Shown piece by piece: positions 14,421 through 26,675 of a DNA stretch of 63,724 bases. The stretch is from contig JAGBMJ010000020.1 of NCBI GenBank assembly GCA_017634975.1, positions 1 through 63,724 of the forward strand. The letters run 5' to 3'. The translations under genes and the position numbers were made by a program. The notes beneath the pieces are model-generated. The model had not been told where the DNA came from. It saw only the letters and a list, made by a program, of their open reading frames with translations, and made no database searches. This DNA comes from Lachnospiraceae bacterium (GTDB taxonomy: Bacteria; Bacillota; Clostridia; Lachnospirales; Lachnospiraceae). How positions within the stretch are numbered: the first letter of the stretch is position 1; every line of letters starts with the position of its first letter.

Positions 14421-16982
14421 TCACGTATTATTGTTGCCGAATGCTCCGCTGAATACTTTCTTCATTTCCGTATTATCTGCATACAAAGGAGCATTTTCAT
14501 TCCCGTTTTCCGGCTTCTCCGGCTGTGCGGGTGTACCACCATACAACGGATTGTTATTCTGCTGCGTCACACTATTTCCGCTTACCGGAAACGGTGCCGG
14601 CTGCTGTGCAGGTGTACTTGCGTATAGCGGATTGTTGTTCTGCTGGGTCGGGGCACTGTTTCCACCAACCGGAGACTGTACCGGCTGCTGTGCCTGCGTG
14701 TTTGCATACAGCGGATTGTTGTTCTGCTGCGTCGGGGCACTGCTTCCGCCTACCTGCGACGGTGCCGGCTGCTGCGCAGGTGCGTTTGCATACAGCGGAT
14801 TGTTGTTCTGCTGCGTCGGGGCACCGCTTCCGCCGATCGATGATGGTGTCGGCTGTTGTGTAGTCACACTGTTATCCGGGACATTTTCCGTCTGTGTCGC
14901 CGGAGCATTGGACGCCGGACCGCTGCTTACCTCGGTCGGAGACACTCCCAGCGGTAGTGTAGCTGCCTGGGAAGACTGCTGTACCGCTGTAGCACCTCCG
15001 CCCAGCGGAAGTACCGCCGGATGAGAGGATGCATATGCCATAGCCTTGAGCAGTTCTGCTCTTGCCTCTTCCTCTTTCCTTGTTTTCTCAGCTTCTTCCT
15101 TCTCTTTTCTTGCCTTTTCGGTCGCTTCCACATCGATTTCTCCGAAGATGTTGCGTACCGTTATGTCTCCGTCTGTCGATCCGGCATTCTGTGTCGGTGC
15201 ATTCCCGATCGGCACCGCCGGATTCTGCACTGGTGTATTTCCGAGAATCGATGCCGGTTCCTGCTTCGGTGCGTTCCCAAAGATCGATGCCGGTTCCTGC
15301 CCCGGTGTATTTCCGAGAATCGATGCCGGTTCCTGCTTCGGTGCGTTCCCAAAGATCGACGCCGGTTCCTGCTTCGGCTCATTTCCAAGGATTGATGCCG
15401 GTTCCTGTTTCGGCTCATTTCCAAGGATTGACGCCGGTTCCTGCTTCGGCTCATTTCCGAAGATCGACGCCGGTTCCTGCTTCGGTTCACTTCCGAAGAT
15501 CGACGCCGGCTCCTGCTTCGGCTCATTTCCGAAAACCGACGCCGGTTCCTGCTTCGGCTCATTTCCGAAGATCGACACCGGTTCCTGTTTCGGTTCACTT
15601 CCAAAGATTGACGCCGGTTCCTGCTTCGGTGCGTTCCCAAAGATCGACGCCGGTTCCTGTGCCGGAGCATGCGATCCTATTCCCGTGCCTGGGAAAGAGC
15701 CTGTAGATACGGCCGGCCCCGTGGGCTGACTTCCGAGAGATTGCGTCGGTCCTAAGGGCTGTACGGACTGTGTTGCTGCCGCAAAACCACCAAGAGCAGC
15801 GCCTTGTGTCTGCGGATTTGCAATTGCAGATCCGAATCCTCCCTGCACATTCTGCGGCTGCGGACTTCCAAATGCTGCACCCATATTTCCGGCTGCATTC
15901 TGTGTCGGCTGACCTCCCATCGGAGTCCCAAAGCTTCCCTGCATATTCTGCGGTTGCTGGCCTCCAAAAGCTGCACCCATATTTCCGGACGCATTCTGTG
16001 TCGGCTGACCTCCCATCGGAGTCCCAATGCTTCCCTGCATATTCTGCGGTTGCTGGCCTCCAAAAGCTGCACCCATATTTCCGGACGCATTCTGCGTCGG
16101 CTGACCTCCCATCGAAGTTCCAAAGCTTCCCTGCATATTCTGCGGTTGCTGGCCTCCAAAAGCTCCTCCAAAATTACTCTGTGTGTTCTGTGGCTGACCG
16201 CCTGCATACGGATCCACGTTATTTATGGTTCCATTCTGCGCCTGCGGAGCTCCAAAACCTGTGCTGCCAGCATTTCCGGACTGCGGTACAAAACCTGCAT
16301 TCGTTGCTTTTGGCGCGCCGTATAATGCGGTCTGGTCTCCGCTCTTATTCCTAAACATCACAAAGAGGATCCCACCCGTGATCAAAAGACAAATGATACC
16401 CGCGATTGTCATTCCTTTTACCGCTCCGGGTGCCATAATGGGTTCAAACATCACCGGAAGCATATAATCCTCCAGATCCTCTCCGGGATAAACCTTTGAT
16501 TCGATCTCTTTTCGCAGATCATTCGGGATCTTTACCAGTTTTCCGTCAAAGTGCATAGTACTTGTCGGTATCGTAGTAAAATCCTCATCAGTTGCCCACC
16601 AGTCATCCGATTTGCTGATCTGGCTATCCATCGCAGAATTAAAGCTGCTGGGGATCTTTGCAAGTAGAAACGGTGTCGGGTAAATGTAGTCTTTATCCTC
16701 ATCCTGGCAAAAAGGTATCACATAATAACGTCCGGTTTCCCGCTCCGAAGTCGTTACGCCGTAAGTCTTTGACTGTTCTACCTGCGAACCGATCTGATCC
16801 CATACCAGCGTGACATCGAAACATATATGATCCCCCGCTTTAAGGTTGCTGTAATCGTAGTCCCACAGATTGGTAATGTCTTTCACCGGTTTGGAAAGAC
16901 ACATCCAATCCCTTATACCCAAGAACGTCAAAACAACGCCGATCGTCGCAAGCGCTATAAATAATCTGGTTTTCAGCTTCAT
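14421..16982 (-). CDS. Two-TM membrane protein with very long low-complexity repeat tail
   Basis: An 853-residue protein of unknown function. Residues 5-22 form a signal-anchor helix. Residues 30-185 are an ordered domain, probably outside the membrane, and residues 190-210 a second helix. The rest (about 640 residues) is low-complexity. It holds G/Q/N-rich 32-residue repeats (about 270-400), thirteen copies of a 12-residue repeat xPKQEPASIFGN (about 440-595), a short charged helix (EKARKEKEEAEK, about 620-650), then 28-residue repeats containing APTQQNNNPLYAN (about 720-825). If the second helix returns the chain inside, the tail is cytoplasmic. It has its own promoter and terminator, so it is monocistronic. 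The tail suggests a disordered scaffold or tether. Copy number probably varies between strains. Confidence 0.85.
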   Translation of the reverse strand: MKLKTRLFIALATIGVVLTFLGIRDWMCLSKPVKDITNLWDYDYSNLKAGDHICFDVTLVWDQIGSQVEQSKTYGVTTSERETGRYYVIPFCQDEDKDYIYPTPFLLAKIPSSFNSAMDSQISKSDDWWATDEDFTTIPTSTMHFDGKLVKIPNDLRKEIESKVYPGEDLEDYMLPVMFEPIMAPGAVKGMTIAGIICLLITGGILFVMFRNKSGDQTALYGAPKATNAGFVPQSGNAGSTGFGAPQAQNGTINNVDPYAGGQPQNTQSNFGGAFGGQQPQNMQGSFGTSMGGQPTQNASGNMGAAFGGQQPQNMQGSIGTPMGGQPTQNASGNMGAAFGGQQPQNMQGSFGTPMGGQPTQNAAGNMGAAFGSPQPQNVQGGFGSAIANPQTQGAALGGFAAATQSVQPLGPTQSLGSQPTGPAVSTGSFPGTGIGSHAPAQEPASIFGNAPKQEPASIFGSEPKQEPVSIFGNEPKQEPASVFGNEPKQEPASIFGSEPKQEPASIFGNEPKQEPASILGNEPKQEPASILGNEPKQEPASIFGNAPKQEPASILGNTPGQEPASIFGNAPKQEPASILGNTPVQNPAVPIGNAPTQNAGSTDGDITVRNIFGEIDVEATEKARKEKEEAEKTRKEEEARAELLKAMAYASSHPAVLPLGGGATAVQQSSQAATLPLGVSPTEVSSGPASNAPATQTENVPDNSVTTQQPTPSSIGGSGAPTQQNNNPLYANAPAQQPAPSQVGGSSAPTQQNNNPLYANTQAQQPVQSPVGGNSAPTQQNNNPLYASTPAQQPAPFPVSGNSVTQQNNNPLYGGTPAQPEKPENGNENAPLYADNTEMKKVFSGAFGNNNT
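14540..14860. repeat. Coding tandem repeat, 84-bp unit, about 4 copies
   Basis: The unit encodes 28 residues (NNNPLYANAPAQQ-PAPSQVGGSSAPTQQ, split by variants) in the C-terminal part of the repeat-rich membrane protein. The ATTGTT(G/A)TTCTGCTG core recurs at 84-nt spacing. Confidence 0.8.
15202..15668. repeat. Coding tandem repeat, 36-bp unit, 13 copies
   Basis: Thirteen imperfect copies of a unit encoding (E/A/T)PKQEPAS(I/V)(F/L)G(N/S). Copies differ mostly at third-codon positions and by E/A/T at the first residue, so they are fairly old but still in frame. Confidence 0.9.
15850..16195. repeat. Coding tandem repeat, 96-bp unit, 3-4 copies
   Basis: The unit encodes GGQQPQNMQGSFGTPMGG plus QPTQNASGNMGAAF (32 residues). 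The CATATTCTGCGGTTG core recurs exactly every 96 nt. The units are nearly identical at DNA level, implying recent duplication. Confidence 0.85.
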
Positions 16983-17028
16983 GAATTCCCTCCCTCATTC
17001 TTTCATGCAAACCACAACATCGCTTGAT

Positions 17029-17057
17029 AGTATACCATATTCCCCCTCTACCCGCAA
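17029..17057 (-). promoter_or_regulatory. Promoter of the repeat-rich membrane protein gene
   Basis: Minus strand -35 TTGCGG (17052-17057), 17-nt spacer, -10 TATACT (17029-17034), about 45 nt before the start codon and just after the pyrG terminator. Confidence 0.7.
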
Positions 17058-17075
17058 GGATAAAGCAAACCAAAG

Positions 17076-17102
17076 AAAAAACGCCGCCCCAACAGGCAGC
17101 GT
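17076..17102 (-). terminator. Intrinsic terminator after pyrG
   Basis: Minus strand ACGCTGCC/GGGCGGCGT stem (one G-U pair) followed by six T residues, 67 nt after the pyrG stop. It ends the gltB-gltD-asnB-pyrG operon. Confidence 0.85.
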
Positions 17103-17168
17103 CTTTAATGAATCCCAAAAGCAATATACCGGCCAGGTCATTTCGTTTATGAGTATATATCTATCGTT

Positions 17169-20413
<3,245 letters not shown>

Positions 20414-20426
20414 AAAACTTCCTCCC

Positions 20427-21911
20427 TTACAAATACGAATATCCCATCAACGCTTCGTCTACCGCCTTGGCTGCCTCGCGCCCTTCATGGATCGCCCATA
20501 CCACCAGAGACTGTCCCCGGTGCATATCCCCTGCGGTAAATACCCCCGGAACGGAGCTTGCGTACTGTCCTGCCTCGGTCTTTACATTGGTCCGGCCATC
20601 CAGTTCCACGCCGAAGGCATCGGTCACATATTTCTGGCTTCCGAGGAACCCTGCTGCGATCAGTACCAGATCACAAGGTACTTTGCTTTCACTGCCCTCG
20701 ACCGGCACCATCATCATACGTCCGCTCTTCGGATCCTTCTCGCCTTTCAGTTTCACCAGCACCGCCTGCTTCACGTTTCCTTTTTTATCCTTGATAAACT
20801 CTTTTACCGTAGTTGTATAAACACGCGGATCCTGCCCGAATACTTCAATGGCTTCCTCCTGGCCGTAGTCGGTTTTCAAAACCCTCGGCCACTCCGGCCA
20901 CGGATTATTTGCCGCTCTCTCGCTCGGCGGGCAGGGCATCATCTCCAGCTGCGTTACCGAGGCGGCCCCCAGGCGGATCACGGTACCGACACAGTCATTA
21001 CCGGTATCACCACCGCCGATCACGATGACATGCTTATCCTTCGCCAGTTCATAAGGCGGCTTTTCAAAATCCGTATCCAATAACTGTCTGGTTACTTTCC
21101 CGAGAAAATCAACCGCAAAATAAATCCCGTTGGCATCTCTTCCCGGTGCATTGATATCACGCGGGTTGGATGCCCCGCAGCAAAGGACTACGGCATCGTA
21201 TTCTTTTTTCAATTCTTCGGCTGTGATATCCACACCGACATTCACACCTGTTTTAAAGACCACGCCCTCTTCTTCCATGACCTTTACACGACGGTCGATC
21301 ACGGACTTATCCAGTTTCATATTCGGGATGCCATAACGCAGCAGTCCGCCGATCCGGTCGTTGCGTTCATATACCGTTACCAGATGGCCCCTGCGGTTGA
21401 GCTGCTGTGCCGCCGCCAAACCGGACGGTCCGCTGCCGATCACGGCTACTTTCTTACCGCTGCGTACGGCAGGGATCACCGGCTGCACCCAGCCTTCCTG
21501 ATACGCCGTCTCGATGATCGCCTTTTCATTCTCCTTGGTCGATACCGGATCCCCGTTTAAATTGCAGGTGCAGGCCGCCTCACACAATGCCGGACACACC
21601 CTGCAGGTAAACTCCGGAAAGGAGTGTGTCTTGGACAGCCGCAGATACGCCTGCTTCAAGTTACCGGTATACACCAGATCGTTGGTCTCCGGTACCAGAT
21701 TGTGGAGCGGACATCCGCTGGCCATACCGGAAAGCATCCCGCCATACTGGCAGAACGGAACACCGCATGCCATACAGCGTGCCGCCTGCCTGCGCTGCTT
21801 TTCCATATTGAGTCTTCCATGAAACTCCTGAAAGTTCTGTATTCTTTCTTTTACAGGTACTACCTTTCCGTCTTCCCTGTCATATTCCATAAAACCTGTT
21901 GCTTTTCCCAT
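20427..21911 (-). CDS. gltD: Glutamate synthase small (beta) subunit
   Basis: A 494-residue FAD/NAD(P)H oxidoreductase that feeds electrons to GltB. N-terminal cysteine clusters for two 4Fe-4S centres are CMACGVPFC and CRVCPALCEAACTC. The FAD site is VAVIGSGPSGLAAAQQL and the NAD(P) site HVIVIGGGDTGNDC. The start is the ATG with GGAGG six nt upstream, 14 nt after the gltB stop. A nearer in-frame start would overlap gltB and lacks a ribosome site. Confidence 0.95.
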   Translation of the reverse strand: MGKATGFMEYDREDGKVVPVKERIQNFQEFHGRLNMEKQRRQAARCMACGVPFCQYGGMLSGMASGCPLHNLVPETNDLVYTGNLKQAYLRLSKTHSFPEFTCRVCPALCEAACTCNLNGDPVSTKENEKAIIETAYQEGWVQPVIPAVRSGKKVAVIGSGPSGLAAAQQLNRRGHLVTVYERNDRIGGLLRYGIPNMKLDKSVIDRRVKVMEEEGVVFKTGVNVGVDITAEELKKEYDAVVLCCGASNPRDINAPGRDANGIYFAVDFLGKVTRQLLDTDFEKPPYELAKDKHVIVIGGGDTGNDCVGTVIRLGAASVTQLEMMPCPPSERAANNPWPEWPRVLKTDYGQEEAIEVFGQDPRVYTTTVKEFIKDKKGNVKQAVLVKLKGEKDPKSGRMMMVPVEGSESKVPCDLVLIAAGFLGSQKYVTDAFGVELDGRTNVKTEAGQYASSVPGVFTAGDMHRGQSLVVWAIHEGREAAKAVDEALMGYSYL

Positions 21912-21925
21912 GATATCCTCCAATC

Positions 21926-24900
21926 TCAACCATGCAGCTGCATAAATGCTTCCATCTGTGCCTGTTCTGCCGGAACACCTTTTTCTTCCAGAGCTGTACT
22001 CAGAGATACGACTTTCTTGTATTCCTGCGGGATGATCTTTTTGAAATGCTTTAAGCTCTCTTCAAAGTTCTCCAATACCCGCTTACCGATCGCAGATCCG
22101 GTTGCCGCCACATGCGCTTCGATCAATCCTTTCAGCTCCTGGCAGTCAAATTTGTTTTCCACCTTTTCCAACAGGATCAGTTCTTTGTTCAGGTTCTTGT
22201 ACAATACATTATCTTCATCCAAAACGTAAGCCACACCGCCGCTCATACCTGCTGCAAAGTTTTTACCGGTACGTCCCAGTACCACCACACGTCCGCCGGT
22301 CATATATTCACATCCGTGCTCCCCGACACCTTCTACGACCGCATTCGCACCGGAGTTTCGTACCGCAAAACGTTCCCCGGCCACACCACCGATAAATGCG
22401 GTACCGGAAGTTGCACCATAGAGAGCAACGTTTCCGACGATCACGTTTTCTTCTGCTTTGTATGCCGCATCCGCCGGGACCTTTGCGATCAGTTTACCGC
22501 CCGATAAGCCTTTCCCGAAGTAGTCGTTGGAATCACCGGTCAGTTCCAGGGTAAGTCCTTTGGGGATAAATGCGCCGAAACTCTGTCCGCCGGCTCCCTT
22601 GCAGTGCACGACAATGCTGTCTTCCTCCATACCGTCTTTATGCGCTCTTGTGATCTCGCTTCCCAGGATGGTACCGAAAGCGCGGTCGGTATTGGATACT
22701 TCGATCTGCAGTTCCGTATGCTCTCCGCTCTCGATCGCTTTCTTACACTTCTTAAGAAGTATACTCACATCCTTGGTCTTATCCAGTTCAAAATCAAATA
22801 CCGCTTTCGGATCAAATACGGATCTGTCGTTATTGCCCTCTTTCAGCACGGCCTGCAGGTCCACGATACCGCGGTGTACATCCAGTCCGGTGCTGACCTG
22901 CTTAAGCAGATCGGTACGTCCCACCAGTTCTTCCACGCTGCGAACGCCCAGTTTTGCCATATATTCACGCATCTCTTCGGCGATGAACATCATAAAGTTT
23001 TCGACGTATTCCGGTTTGCCGGTGAAGCGCTTGCGCAGTTCCGGATTCTGGGTTGCCACACCAACCGGACAGGTATCCAGATTGCAGACGCGCATCATCA
23101 CACAGCCCATGGTTACGAGCGGTGCCGTAGCAAAACCGAATTCCTCCGCCCCAAGCAGTGCTGCGACAACCACATCCCGGCCGCTCATCAGTTTACCGTC
23201 CGCTTCGATACGCACACGGTTACGCAGACCGTTCTGCAGCAGCGTCTGATGTGCTTCCGCAAGGCCCAGTTCCCAAGGCAGCCCTGCGTGATGGATCGAA
23301 GATCTCGGTGCTGCCCCCGTACCGCCGTCATAACCGGAGATCAGGATAACCTGTGCACCGGCTTTTGCCACACCGGCTGCGATCGTACCTACCCCGGCCT
23401 CGGATACCAGTTTTACAGAGATGTCCGCTTTGCGGTTGGCACACTTCAGATCGTAGATCAGCTGCGCCAGATCCTCGATCGAATAGATATCATGATGCGG
23501 CGGCGGCGAGATCAGCGAAACACCCGGTGTGGAATGTCTCGTCTTGGCGATCCATGGGTATACTTTCTTACCCGGCAGATGTCCGCCTTCGCCTGGTTTT
23601 GCTCCCTGTGCCATCTTGATCTGGATCTCTCTTGCCGATACCAGATAACTGCTGGTCACACCGAACCGTCCGGATGCCACCTGTTTGATCGCAGAACAGC
23701 GATCCGTCTCCGAACCGGCCGATGCGATACGCTCATCGCTCTCACCACCTTCCCCGGTATTGCTCTTGCCGTGCAGATGATTCATCGCGATCGCCAGTGT
23801 CTCGTGCGCTTCCTGTGAAATAGAGCCATACGACATCGCACCGGTCTTGAATCGCTTTACGATCTCGGACGCCGGTTCCACTTCTTCAATAGGAATCGCT
23901 TTTTCCGGATAGGCAAAATCCAAAAGTCCGCGCAGGTTACCGAAGTTTTCCTGATCCACGCGTTTGGTATATTCCTTGAACTTTTCATAGCTTCCCGATC
24001 TTGTGGAAGACTGCAGCAGATGGATCGTTGCCGGATTGTAGCGATGCTGCTCACCCTGGCTGCGCATCTTGTGCGCACCGATGGAATCCAGCGTCAGATC
24101 GGTATACAGCCCCAGCGGATCAAACGCTTCGGAATGCAGCCTGTCTACTGTTTTTTCGATATCTTCCAGTGTGATACCGCCCACACGGCTGATGGTACCG
24201 CCAAAATACTTATCAATGACTTCCTTGGAGATACCCACAGCCTCAAAGATCCGGGAGCCCTGATAGGACTGGATCGTGGAGATACCCATCTTGGAAGCGA
24301 TCTTTACGATACCGGAAAGTACTGCGTGATTGTAATCATCTACGGCTGCGTAGTAATCCTTATCCAGCATATTGTTGTCGATCAGTTCATGGATCGTATC
24401 GAGTGCCAGATACGGGTTGATCGCACTTGCACCGAAGCCGAGCAGGGTCGCAAAATGATGTACTTCCCTTGGTTCACCGGACTCTAAGATGATCGCCAGA
24501 GAGGTACGGCGCTTGGTCTGTACCAGATGCTGGTGTACGGCCGATACCGCGAGCAGGGATGGGATCGCCATATGGTTTTCATCCACGCCGCGGTCGGAGA
24601 GGATCAGCAGATTGGCACCGTCACGATACGCTTTATCCACATCCACAAACAGATGCTCAATTGCTCTCTCCAGACGGGTGCTCTTGTAATATAACGTAGA
24701 AACTTCTGCAGTCCGGAAACCGTCATGTTTGATGCTCTTGATCTTCAAAAGGTCTGTATTAGTCAGGATCGGATTGTTGATCTTGAGTACCTGACAGTTT
24801 TCCTCACTCGGCTCTAACAGGTTTCCGTCCTTTCCGACATAGACGGTGGTTGCGGTCACGATCTCTTCGCGGATCGCATCGATCGGCGGATTGGTCACCT

Positions 24901-26428
24901 GTGCGAACATCTGCTTGAAATAATCAAAGAGCGGCCGGTCCTCTTTGGAAAGTACGGCCAGCGGCGTATCGCAGCCCATTGCACCGATGCCTTCCGCACC
25001 GTTTAATGCCATATTCAAAATTGAAGTACGATACTGCTCATAGGTATAGCCGAATGCCTTCTGCAGTCTGGCCCTCTCTTCTGCCGCATACTCGATCGGC
25101 CGGTGATTCGGGATATGCAGATCTTTGAGCTGCACCAGATTGCTGTCCAGCCATTCCCCGAACGGATGCGCATGCGCATATTGCTCTTTCAGCTCATGAT
25201 CATCGATCACACGGCCTTTTACGGTATCGACCAAAAGCAGTTTGCCCGGGTGCAGACGTTCTTTCAATACGACATGCTTTTCATCGATTGGCAGCACACC
25301 TACTTCCGATGCCAGCACCAGCGTATCATCATCGGTAATATAATAACGGGAAGGACGCAGACCGTTGCGGTCCAGGATTGCGCCCATGATATCGCCATCG
25401 GAAAATACGATGGATGCAGGACCATCCCATGGCTCCATCATCGTTGCATAATACTGGTAGAAATCGCGGATCTCCTGCGAGATCGTATCATTGTTTGCCC
25501 ACGGCTCCGGAATGCAGATCATTGCTGCCAGCGGCAGTTCCATTCCGCTCATCACCAGAAACTCCAATGTGTTATCCAGCATGGACGAATCGGATCCGTC
25601 CCGGTTTACGACCGGCAGTACCTTGTGCAGGTCGTCCCGAAGATGCTCGCTTGCCATGTTTTCTTCGCGGGCCAGCATCTTATCGGCATTTCCGCGGATC
25701 GTGTTGATCTCACCGTTGTGTACGATGAAGCGGTTCGGATGTGCACGCTCCCAGCTCGGATTCGTGTTGGTCGAGAAACGGGAATGCACCATTGCGATCG
25801 CCGATTCGTAATCCTCGCTCTGCAGATCTTCAAAGAACGTACGCAGCTGTCCTACCAGAAACATACCTTTGTATACGATGGTACGGCTGCTCATGGATAC
25901 CACATAAGTATTGTCATTACTCTGTTCAAACTCTCTTCTGGCCACATACAGCTTGCGGTCAAAATCCAGTCCGCGTGCCACCTCTTCCGGCCGCTCGATA
26001 AATGCCTGGCAGATATATGGCATGCAGTCGACCGCACGCTGTCCGAGTACCTGCGGACGTACCGGCACTTCACGCCATCCCAGCAGTTTCAGTCCTTCCT
26101 TCTTCAGGATCACTTCAAACATCTTTCTGGCCTGGGCCCGCTTCAGCTCCTGCTGCGGCAGAAACAGCTGGGCAATACCGTAATCTCTCTCATCTCCGAG
26201 AGTGATACCGCTGTGTTCCTTAAAAAATCTGTGGGAAATCTGTAAAAGAATACCGACACCGTCCCCGGTCTTGCCCTCGGCATCCTTACCTGCACGATGC
26301 TCCAGATTTTCCACGATCCTCAGTGCATTCTCCACGACCGCATGACTTTTCGCTCCCTTGATGTTGACAACCGCTCCGATCCCGCAGTTATCATGTTCAA
26401 ACTCTTTCCGGTACAAACCCTGCTGCAT
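21926..26428 (-). CDS. gltB: Glutamate synthase large (alpha) subunit
   Basis: A 1500-residue GOGAT subunit that makes two glutamates from glutamine and 2-oxoglutarate. A 14-residue propeptide precedes the class II amidotransferase nucleophile C15 (HDNCGIGAVV). The central and FMN domains follow, with TGEGGESDER and the 3Fe-4S motif CVMMRVCNLDTCPVG at about residues 1105-1120. The C-terminal GXGXG beta-helix is seen in YGATSGTAFIGG. Length is normal. It heads the gltB-gltD-asnB-pyrG operon and is preceded by a promoter and a two-hairpin leader related to that of glnA. Confidence 0.96.
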   Translation of the reverse strand: MQQGLYRKEFEHDNCGIGAVVNIKGAKSHAVVENALRIVENLEHRAGKDAEGKTGDGVGILLQISHRFFKEHSGITLGDERDYGIAQLFLPQQELKRAQARKMFEVILKKEGLKLLGWREVPVRPQVLGQRAVDCMPYICQAFIERPEEVARGLDFDRKLYVARREFEQSNDNTYVVSMSSRTIVYKGMFLVGQLRTFFEDLQSEDYESAIAMVHSRFSTNTNPSWERAHPNRFIVHNGEINTIRGNADKMLAREENMASEHLRDDLHKVLPVVNRDGSDSSMLDNTLEFLVMSGMELPLAAMICIPEPWANNDTISQEIRDFYQYYATMMEPWDGPASIVFSDGDIMGAILDRNGLRPSRYYITDDDTLVLASEVGVLPIDEKHVVLKERLHPGKLLLVDTVKGRVIDDHELKEQYAHAHPFGEWLDSNLVQLKDLHIPNHRPIEYAAEERARLQKAFGYTYEQYRTSILNMALNGAEGIGAMGCDTPLAVLSKEDRPLFDYFKQMFAQVTNPPIDAIREEIVTATTVYVGKDGNLLEPSEENCQVLKINNPILTNTDLLKIKSIKHDGFRTAEVSTLYYKSTRLERAIEHLFVDVDKAYRDGANLLILSDRGVDENHMAIPSLLAVSAVHQHLVQTKRRTSLAIILESGEPREVHHFATLLGFGASAINPYLALDTIHELIDNNMLDKDYYAAVDDYNHAVLSGIVKIASKMGISTIQSYQGSRIFEAVGISKEVIDKYFGGTISRVGGITLEDIEKTVDRLHSEAFDPLGLYTDLTLDSIGAHKMRSQGEQHRYNPATIHLLQSSTRSGSYEKFKEYTKRVDQENFGNLRGLLDFAYPEKAIPIEEVEPASEIVKRFKTGAMSYGSISQEAHETLAIAMNHLHGKSNTGEGGESDERIASAGSETDRCSAIKQVASGRFGVTSSYLVSAREIQIKMAQGAKPGEGGHLPGKKVYPWIAKTRHSTPGVSLISPPPHHDIYSIEDLAQLIYDLKCANRKADISVKLVSEAGVGTIAAGVAKAGAQVILISGYDGGTGAAPRSSIHHAGLPWELGLAEAHQTLLQNGLRNRVRIEADGKLMSGRDVVVAALLGAEEFGFATAPLVTMGCVMMRVCNLDTCPVGVATQNPELRKRFTGKPEYVENFMMFIAEEMREYMAKLGVRSVEELVGRTDLLKQVSTGLDVHRGIVDLQAVLKEGNNDRSVFDPKAVFDFELDKTKDVSILLKKCKKAIESGEHTELQIEVSNTDRAFGTILGSEITRAHKDGMEEDSIVVHCKGAGGQSFGAFIPKGLTLELTGDSNDYFGKGLSGGKLIAKVPADAAYKAEENVIVGNVALYGATSGTAFIGGVAGERFAVRNSGANAVVEGVGEHGCEYMTGGRVVVLGRTGKNFAAGMSGGVAYVLDEDNVLYKNLNKELILLEKVENKFDCQELKGLIEAHVAATGSAIGKRVLENFEESLKHFKKIIPQEYKKVVSLSTALEEKGVPAEQAQMEAFMQLHG

Positions 26429-26496
26429 TTTTATCTCTCCTCCTTCGCTTGGTTGCTCTGCCGTTTCGTAAAGCGACAGCCGCCTTTAAACCTGTA

Positions 26497-26625
26497 AAGA
26501 AAAAGATGTCGCAAAAAAGAGAATCTCTTTTCGCGACATCTTCGTCAAACAATATAAAATAATACAAAACAAAAGAAACGGAAAAAGCGCCATGAGTTTT
26601 CTCATGGCGCCTTTGCCCTACAAAA
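26497..26625 (-). promoter_or_regulatory. Structured two-hairpin leader of the gltB operon
   Basis: The transcript begins TGTAGGGCAAAGGCG. Hairpin 1 (26587-26610) is a perfect 10-bp stem GCGCCATGAG/CTCATGGCGC followed by TTTTTC. Hairpin 2 (26505-26540) has GATGTCGC/GCGACATC arms followed by TTTTTCTTT, giving a second terminator-like structure 70 nt before gltB. The 5' side of hairpin 2, CGAAGATGTCGCG, matches CGAAGGTGCCGCG in the glnA leader, with compensating changes on the 3' arm. This argues for a conserved regulatory RNA, probably a nitrogen-responsive attenuator or antiterminator target. Confidence 0.7.
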
Positions 26626-26629
26626 AATC

Positions 26630-26657
26630 AGTATACTCTTTTCTGTTCATTTGTCAA
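26630..26657 (-). promoter_or_regulatory. Sigma-A promoter of the gltB operon
   Basis: Minus strand -35 TTGACA (26652-26657), 16-nt spacer, -10 TATACT (26630-26635). It overlaps the intergenic region just past the chemoreceptor gene. Confidence 0.85.
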
Positions 26658-26675
26658 ACTGTTTTTTGAATTTTT

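Noticed and set aside
15202-15668. CRISPR-like regular repeats
   Set aside because: The 36-bp units are contiguous with no spacers and keep a single reading frame encoding xPKQEPASIFGN. They are protein repeats.
15161-15670. Arginine-rich frames opposite or shifted within the repeat array
   Set aside because: They are shadows of the repeat-rich gene in other frames, with no ribosome sites and compositions dictated by the repeats.
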